Source: Desulfatitalea sp. (GTDB lineage: Bacteria; Desulfobacterota; Desulfobacteria; Desulfobacterales; Desulfosarcinaceae). Taken from it: a stretch of DNA of 10,631 nt. A program made the translations under genes and the position numbers. A model generated the notes under the pieces. The model saw only the letters and a list, made by a program, of their open reading frames with translations. It was not told the origin of the DNA and ran no database searches. The DNA lies in the NCBI GenBank assembly GCA_013041835.1, contig JABDRH010000210.1:1-10631 (forward strand). Direction: 5' to 3'. Shown piece by piece: positions 7,559 to 10,631 of the stretch. Within the stretch, counting starts at the first letter, position 1. Every line of letters starts with the position of its first letter.

Positions 7559-8105
7559 ATGCGCTCACCATTTTCGATAAACATTGGGGTTGATAAAGCC
7601 GGATTGAATCTGTAGGAGTATATTTTTCCGTATGGCATAGATATTTGGACCGGTAATTCAGCAAGTGTACATTTGCTTTCAAATGGTTTCGTCGGCATCG
7701 GCACGGGGACGCCCTCTGGAAAACTTGATGTTCAAGGAGATATCCGAGCCGGCAACTCGGATATTTACTTTACAAAGACAGACCATGCCCATACCGCCAT
7801 CGGAACCCCCCCGGTTACGCTGCTATTGAAAACGCAGCGAACTATGATGCATTGATGATTCTAGGGCGAGCTGGAACATCCAAAGGCCGATATGTCCGGC
7901 TGTGGGATTATTTACAAGTCAATGGCAGTATGGATATTACGGGTAGTGTCGGCATACACACGTCAACGCCCCAATGCCCTCTCGATGTAAACGGTAACCT
8001 TCGATACAAAGCCGGCGGGAACTCGGTTCAGATGACCGGTACACCAGGCTTTCTTCAATATCTCATTGACGGCAACTATTGGGGCGTTAGCTGTGATTTG
8101 CCAAA
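7559..8105 (+). pseudogene. Tail-fibre-like protein (GIGTxxP / LDVxG repeats), broken
   Basis: Reading from ATG 7559 gives MRSPFSINIGVDKAGLNL, then an in-frame TAG at 7613-7615, then a continuing protein-like frame with YGIDIWTGNSASVHLLSNG and GFVGIGTGTPSGKLDVQGDI. At the C7 tract 7806-7812 the coherent reading moves to another frame (GYAAIENAANYDALMILGRA), which carries a second repeat, GSVGIHTSTPQCPLDVNGNL. Restoring one C would rejoin the two parts. The GIGTxxPxxxLDVxG repeat is characteristic of phage tail fibres and bacterial surface or secretion-associated fibre proteins, usually ahead of a C-terminal self-cleaving chaperone domain, which is missing here. The sequence stops making sense near 8100, where integrase-like coding begins in another frame. 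Either a decayed gene or, for the C7 tract, a sequencing or phase-variable slip; the TAG and the lost end favour decay. Confidence 0.75.
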
Positions 8106-8138
8106 ATCCTATCACGCAGCGCCAGGTTGCGCGCAGTG

Positions 8139-8276
8139 CGCAAGATGCCGTCACAACTGCGGCAGATTAACCTGGCCGCCGTGCAGCGGCAGCTAGGGCA
8201 TAAGAATGCGGTTAACAGCATACAGTACGCGCGGATTCCTGACAGAGAGCCGGAAGATGTGCTGGATGAGCGATAG
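8139..8276 (+). pseudogene. C-terminal remnant of a tyrosine recombinase (integrase)
   Basis: In the frame ending at TAG 8274-8276 the translation contains [19 protein letters not shown] followed by [17 protein letters not shown]. The LGHKN box with a conserved histidine and the tyrosine five or more residues after it (QYARI, the likely nucleophile position) match the end of phage and transposon tyrosine recombinases. Only about 45 codons are convincing. The upstream part of the catalytic domain (the R..HDLRHT region) is absent, and the preceding DNA belongs to the fibre-like gene in another frame. It is therefore a relic left by deletion or recombination, not a functional gene. Confidence 0.65.
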
Positions 8277-8305
8277 CTTTGGTGGAAATAATCGTGGGCA
8301 GACCG

Positions 8306-8329
8306 CATTCGTTGCAACGAATGGTTTTT
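8306..8329 (+). terminator. Perfect 18-base palindrome followed by T5, possible terminator
   Basis: CATTCGTTGCAACGAATG (8306-8323) is its own reverse complement; as RNA it gives a 7-pair stem with a TGCA loop, and a GTTTTT run follows (8325-8329). It lies 30 bases after the integrase remnant and before the toxin-antitoxin promoter, which suits an intrinsic terminator. The stem is only moderately GC-rich, so it would be weak. A recombination or protein-binding site is the alternative. Confidence 0.45.
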
Positions 8330-8351
8330 CCTGAAAACAGATACTTTTTGA

Positions 8352-8397
8352 TTGCAAGACAATTGTAATGATTGTATGGTATGTATACATTCATTAC
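8352..8397 (+). promoter_or_regulatory. Promoter with inverted-repeat operator of the toxin-antitoxin operon
   Basis: TTGCAA (8352-8357) and TATGGT (8375-8380) are spaced by 17 bases, each matching four of six sigma-70 consensus positions. A 13-base inverted repeat, GTAATGATTGTAT (8365-8377) and ATACATTCATTAC (8385-8397), matches at 12 of 13 positions around a 7-base spacer and covers the -10 region. Ribbon-helix-helix antitoxins of this kind bind such repeats and repress their own operon, so this is very likely the autoregulatory operator. Confidence 0.6.
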
Positions 8398-8411
8398 AAA
8401 TGAGATTTAAG

Positions 8412-8663
8412 ATGAAAACAGTTCCAGTCTCTGGCCGCATTGATAAATCGATATCAGAAAAATTGAATCATCTGGCCCAGGCAACTGCTCGCTCTAAGTC
8501 GTTTCTGATCAGTGAGGCGATAAAAGCTTATGTGGACGAGCAGGCCTGGCAAATTGAAGCCATCAAAGAAGGCATCAAACAAGCAGATCAGGGAAAATTC
8601 GCATCTAAAGCAAAAATTCGAAAAACATTTGCCAAATACGGTGTGAATGTCGATGAAGATTAG
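8412..8663 (+). CDS. Ribbon-helix-helix (CopG/ParD-like) antitoxin
   Basis: An 83-residue protein from ATG 8412. The frame is open further up (ATG 8400 would add MRFK, and 8352 is inside the promoter), and 8412 gives the standard N-terminus. Residues 1-45 fit a ribbon-helix-helix DNA-binding domain: the strand TVPVSGRIDKSI, then helix EKLNHLAQATARS, then KSFLISEAIKAYVDEQ. The charged helical tail (AIKEGIKQADQGKFA, then a KTFAKYGVN end) would wrap and neutralise the toxin. It is the first gene of a two-gene operon with an overlapping toxin gene and its own upstream operator. The ribosome site is poor (GAGATTTAAG). The specific ParD or RelB subfamily cannot be fixed by eye. Confidence 0.85.
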   Translation: MKTVPVSGRIDKSISEKLNHLAQATARSKSFLISEAIKAYVDEQAWQIEAIKEGIKQADQGKFASKAKIRKTFAKYGVNVDED

Positions 8664-8937
8664 GTGGCTCGATTTGGCCATGGACGATCTGGAACAGCTC
8701 GCGGATTCCATTGCCCAGGACAATCATAGTGCGGCAAATCGTATGGTTGCCCGTTTATGGGCATCGGTCATAGGATTGGCAGGCCACCCCGAAACCGGGC
8801 GACCTGGACGTGTTTATGGGACCCGCGAACTGGTTGTCAGCCAGACTCCGTTTATCATTCCATACCGGATTGTTAATTCTGAAATTCAGATTTTACGAGT
8901 CTTGCATGGAGCGAGGAAATGGCCCGATGCATTTTAA
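8647..8937 (+). CDS. ParE/RelE superfamily toxin
   Basis: A 96-residue protein starting at ATG 8647, overlapping the antitoxin gene by 17 bases; a second ATG at 8653 (MKIRW) is equally plausible and gives an 11-base overlap. The family pattern is complete: IRWLDLAMDDLEQLADSIA at the N-terminus, a helix ending LAGHPETGRPGRV, then GTRELVVSQTPFIIPYRIV and the closing strand IQILRVLHGARKWP. RelE-type members cut mRNA in the ribosome, while ParE-type members poison DNA gyrase. The residues seen here (GTREL, the YRI strand, LHGARKWP) are common to both, so the target is left open. Length and integrity suggest a working module, in contrast to the decayed genes on both sides. It probably stabilises this part of the chromosome or arrived with the integrase remnant. 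Confidence 0.85.
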   Translation: MSMKIRWLDLAMDDLEQLADSIAQDNHSAANRMVARLWASVIGLAGHPETGRPGRVYGTRELVVSQTPFIIPYRIVNSEIQILRVLHGARKWPDAF

Positions 8938-8991
8938 GCTCAAATAATTTCCAAACCTGACAATTTTGTAAATAGCTTGAAAATACACGTT

Positions 8992-9246
8992 TTATTGCAG
9001 ATCAATTTCGCCAGATATCCTGTATAAATCACCATCCAAAAAATCGGGCCGAATCAAATCCGTACTGATTTCATCGGTGAATATCGGATCGTTTACCGCA
9101 CCGATGGCGAGGCGGTCAAAATCTGTGTTGTTGGAGCCGTTCCAGGCGTACCGTGGCCGTGTGTTGGCCGCTTTTGATCCATCCCTGGCATTGGGTGATG
9201 GTATAAAATAGGTCGATGTATTCGTTCTTAAAGCTTCCCCAAAAAG
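8992..9246 (-). pseudogene. C-terminal fragment of an unrecognised gene, cut off by an insertion sequence
   Basis: On the minus strand an 84-codon frame without a start codon runs from the transposase stop to TAA (8994-8992). Its composition is protein-like: STYFIPSPNARDG, RPRYAWNGSNNTDFDRLAIG, AVNDPIFTDEISTDL and a final DGDLYRISGEIDLQ. I do not recognise the family. The first few codons after the transposase stop are probably insertion-sequence end rather than host gene, with the true junction somewhere in 9215-9246. The simplest reading is a gene whose 5' part was replaced or separated by the transposon. Confidence 0.45.
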
Positions 9247-9550
9247 TTACGCCACCATGCGCAGCAGTACTTCCACAAGCGAATTTACTGCTGAATTGCG
9301 CGGCCCTGAGGAAAGTCTACTAAAATTCTCCGTCATGGCCGCTTTGGTAATCAATATTTTTATGTCTGAGAAGGCAAAATGGCAGCGGTCTTCGACGGCG
9401 TGCCGGCGCTGTGGTGTCTTTTCGATCCGGTCGGCGTAAATCCAGGCTTACACAGGTGGCCATCACGCAAAAGTGCAGATGATTTTTAACTGCCTGGGGA
9501 TGACGGGTTTGCGTTGCGATGCTACCGATATCGCGTTTGAGTTCTTTAAA
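9247..9550 (-). pseudogene. 3' remnant of a DDE transposase (IS4/IS701-like)
   Basis: On the minus strand two adjoining frames give a transposase C-terminus. The first, from 9550, reads FKELKRDIG, then TRHPQAVKNHLHFCVMATCV. The second, after a one-base shift near 9441-9447, reads WIYADRIEKTPQRRHAVEDR, then CHFAFSDIKILITKAAM, and ends SLVEVLLRMVA at TAA (9249-9247). The (F)FKELK...RHPQAV...HF motif set with RRHAV..R.HFAFSD is that of DDE transposases with an acidic residue near the FKELK helix. A stop codon immediately precedes FKELK, and nothing upstream continues the protein, so the N-terminal two thirds are missing. The copy is dead. The exact insertion-sequence family is not certain. Confidence 0.7.
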
Positions 9551-9552
9551 TC

Positions 9553-9947
9553 AAGATGGGGTCAAAAATGTTGTCAAGGCTACGGTCATGGAGGCCGGCA
9601 AGATTTTCAATTGATTGAATATCTTAAGCAGTGAATCCCTTGACACCGCCTTGCCCTCCATGGTAAATTTTGAAAAAAATGTGCTTTTGATATGAGGGCT
9701 TTTATAACATGTCCGGGGGATATATGACAAATTCAAAAACTTGGAAACCACCCGCCGGCGGCACATCCCAAGAAAAGAGCCAAATTGCCGGATTAACGCC
9801 TTAACTTTTGATTGATGGCAACAGCAAGCGAAACGCTATCGAATTGACCAACATCGTCTACTCCTCAGAACACCCGGCCCATCTGGCGGATGCCACCCCA
9901 ATACTGGAACTGGAAGATGATCACCACGAAGAGGTTCTTTTATTAGA
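9553..9947. other. Low-content stretch between transposase and receiver remnants
   Basis: No convincing full gene is seen. It contains a small perfect palindrome (TTCAAT-TG-ATTGAA, 9606-9619) and a promoter-like pair (listed separately). A possible 26-codon frame from ATG 9724, preceded by GGGGG, starts MTNSKTWKPPAGG and stops at 9804. From 9805 another frame is open (LLIDGNSKRNAIELTN, later ILELEDDHHEEVLLLE) up to the receiver remnant, and may be its eroded N-terminal part. Inverted pairs TGTCAAGG/CCTTGACA and CATGGAGG/CCTCCATG are present but interleaved rather than nested. Confidence 0.4.
9640..9669 (+). promoter_or_regulatory. Promoter-like sequence
   Basis: A perfect TTGACA (9640-9645) is followed 18 bases later by TAAATT (9664-9669), four of six matches to the sigma-70 -10 box. 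It points toward the 26-codon frame at 9724 and the decayed receiver, and may be the surviving promoter of that gene. A single strong -35 box can occur by chance. Confidence 0.35.
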
Positions 9948-10249
9948 GGATACCGGGTCACCATGCGCAGCAACAGCATGAACGCCTTGGCGCCGTTCAA
10001 GAAAAAGACCGATTCCTTCGACCTGGTGATCACTGACATGACCATGCCCAATTTGACCGGCGACCTGATAGTCGCGAAGATGTTCAAATCGAGGCCGGAT
10101 CTTCCAATAATTCTTTGTGCGGGCCACAGCAGGAACATCAGTGAAAAAATGCGGCGACCATCGGCATATGATTCCAGGTGATCAAGCCGTTCTCGAGTCA
10201 TGACAGGGTAAAACTGGTCCGTCGCGCCTTCGATGGCGCAATTTCATGA
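9948..10249 (+). pseudogene. Decayed response-regulator receiver domain
   Basis: From 9948 the frame reads GYRVTMRSNSMNALAPF, then FDLVITDMTMPNLTGD with the phospho-accepting aspartate at 10035-10037, then RPDLPIILCAGHSRNIS. This is the central and C-terminal part of a receiver as found at the end of hybrid histidine kinases. After EKM the frame is lost. Two reading-frame changes later, with an in-frame TGA at about 10168, it resumes as FQVIKPFSSHDRVKLVRRAF, which includes the conserved lysine-proline, and stops at TGA 10247-10249. The first strand with the acidic pair is not in this frame (possible trace LELEDDHHEE in another frame at 9900-9935). The gene is therefore broken at both ends and not functional. 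Confidence 0.75.
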
Positions 10250-10285
10250 TGCCCTTTTGTCATCAACCAAGGAGGGGGGCCGGAA

Positions 10286-10631
10286 GTGGCGAGGCAGAAG
10301 AGAAAAACGGTTCTTATCGTGGACGACGATCCGCAGATCCGGAAACTGCTTCGCGAGATCGTCCGGGACCTGGGGCATCGGTCCCTGGAGGCGGGAGATG
10401 GAGCGATGGCCATCGATGCGTTTAATAAAGGGCCGGTCCACTTGGTCATCACCGACATCCTCATGCCGGAGAAAGATGGCATCGAGACGATTATGGAGAT
10501 GCGGACATCCAAGCCGGAGGTGCCTATCGTGGCCATCTCCGGCGGCGGAAGACTTACCTCCGGCGTCTACCTGAGTATCGCCGAGCGATTGGGCGTCGCA
10601 AAGACCATGGCCAAACCCATCGATACCGGAT
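10286..10631 (+). CDS. Response regulator with receiver domain (partial, runs off window)
   Basis: A GTG start at 10286 follows AAGGAGGGGG (10269-10278), a strong though slightly distant ribosome site. The first 115 codons give a complete-looking receiver: VLIVDDDPQIRKLLREI with the acidic cluster at residues 13-15, VHLVITDILMPEKDG with the phosphorylated aspartate D57, VPIVAISGGG with the conserved serine, and AKTMAKPI with the conserved lysine near residue 109. No frame damage is seen, so unlike the receiver just upstream this gene appears intact. It may be a single-domain regulator or have an output domain beyond the window. It would receive a phosphate from an unseen histidine kinase; the adjacent broken receiver suggests a two-component locus. 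Confidence 0.85.
   Translation, partial: MARQKRKTVLIVDDDPQIRKLLREIVRDLGHRSLEAGDGAMAIDAFNKGPVHLVITDILMPEKDGIETIMEMRTSKPEVPIVAISGGGRLTSGVYLSIAERLGVAKTMAKPIDTG

Noticed and set aside
7613..7615. TAG read as pyrrolysine in the fibre-like gene
   Set aside because: No methylamine methyltransferase context or pyl genes are visible, and the gene is also frameshifted and truncated, so a nonsense mutation is simpler.
9257..9439. Plus-strand 60-codon frame
   Set aside because: It is antisense to the transposase remnant, which has recognisable motifs.
9571..9662. Interleaved inverted pairs as a structured RNA
   Set aside because: The pairs TGTCAAGG/CCTTGACA and CATGGAGG/CCTCCATG are short and would need a pseudoknot; there is no other sign of an RNA gene.
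9551..9766. Minus-strand 71-codon frame upstream of the transposase remnant
   Set aside because: It is in the same frame as FKELK but separated by a stop and shows no transposase motif; composition does not look like a conserved protein.

Overview
The window reads as a piece of the chromosome of an anaerobic Gram-negative bacterium, most likely a deltaproteobacterium (Desulfobacterota) near Desulfobacterales. This is an inference from moderately high GC, a lipobox lipoprotein, DcrB-like and LysM/phosphoesterase genes of the kind found beside contractile secretion loci, and the style of the receiver and transposase remnants. No rRNA, tRNA or CRISPR array was seen.

The left two thirds (1-7526) form one co-directional + strand cluster. 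It starts with the C-terminal end of an unrecognised protein (ends 395). Next come a long imperfect palindrome (394-554) and a lipoprotein with beta-propeller (PQQ-like) repeats (514-1848). These are followed by a small DcrB/DUF1795 protein without a signal peptide (1919-2392), a second long palindrome (2401-2514) and a 290-residue beta-rich protein (2529-3401). The cluster ends with a 996-residue LysM plus calcineurin-like metallophosphoesterase (3428-6418) and a signal-peptide-bearing pentapeptide-repeat protein whose start overlaps that gene (6408-7526). My reading is a secreted-effector module, probably type VI secretion or a related contractile system. The DcrB protein would be an Eag-type chaperone, the 290-residue protein an adaptor, the phosphoesterase the toxic or exported enzyme, and the pentapeptide protein its periplasmic partner or immunity protein. 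The partial gene plus lipoprotein may be a second such pair. No structural gene of a secretion apparatus lies in the window, so this remains a hypothesis.

The right third (7527-10631) is a patchwork of decay and mobility. It holds a tail-fibre-like gene (GIGTxxPxxxLDVxG repeats) broken by an in-frame TAG and a C7-tract frameshift (7559-8105), and the last ~45 codons of a tyrosine recombinase (8139-8276). An intact ribbon-helix-helix/ParE-RelE toxin-antitoxin operon follows, with a clear promoter and an inverted-repeat operator (8352-8937). On the minus strand are an 84-codon gene tail (8992-9246) and, abutting it, the frameshifted 3' end of a DDE transposase (9247-9550). After a low-content stretch there is a decayed receiver domain (9948-10249) and then an apparently intact response regulator that starts at GTG 10286 and runs off the window.

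The order suggests that the effector cluster's 3' flank has been a repeated insertion point. Phage-like fibre, integrase, toxin-antitoxin and insertion-sequence debris lie between the effector island and a two-component regulatory region.
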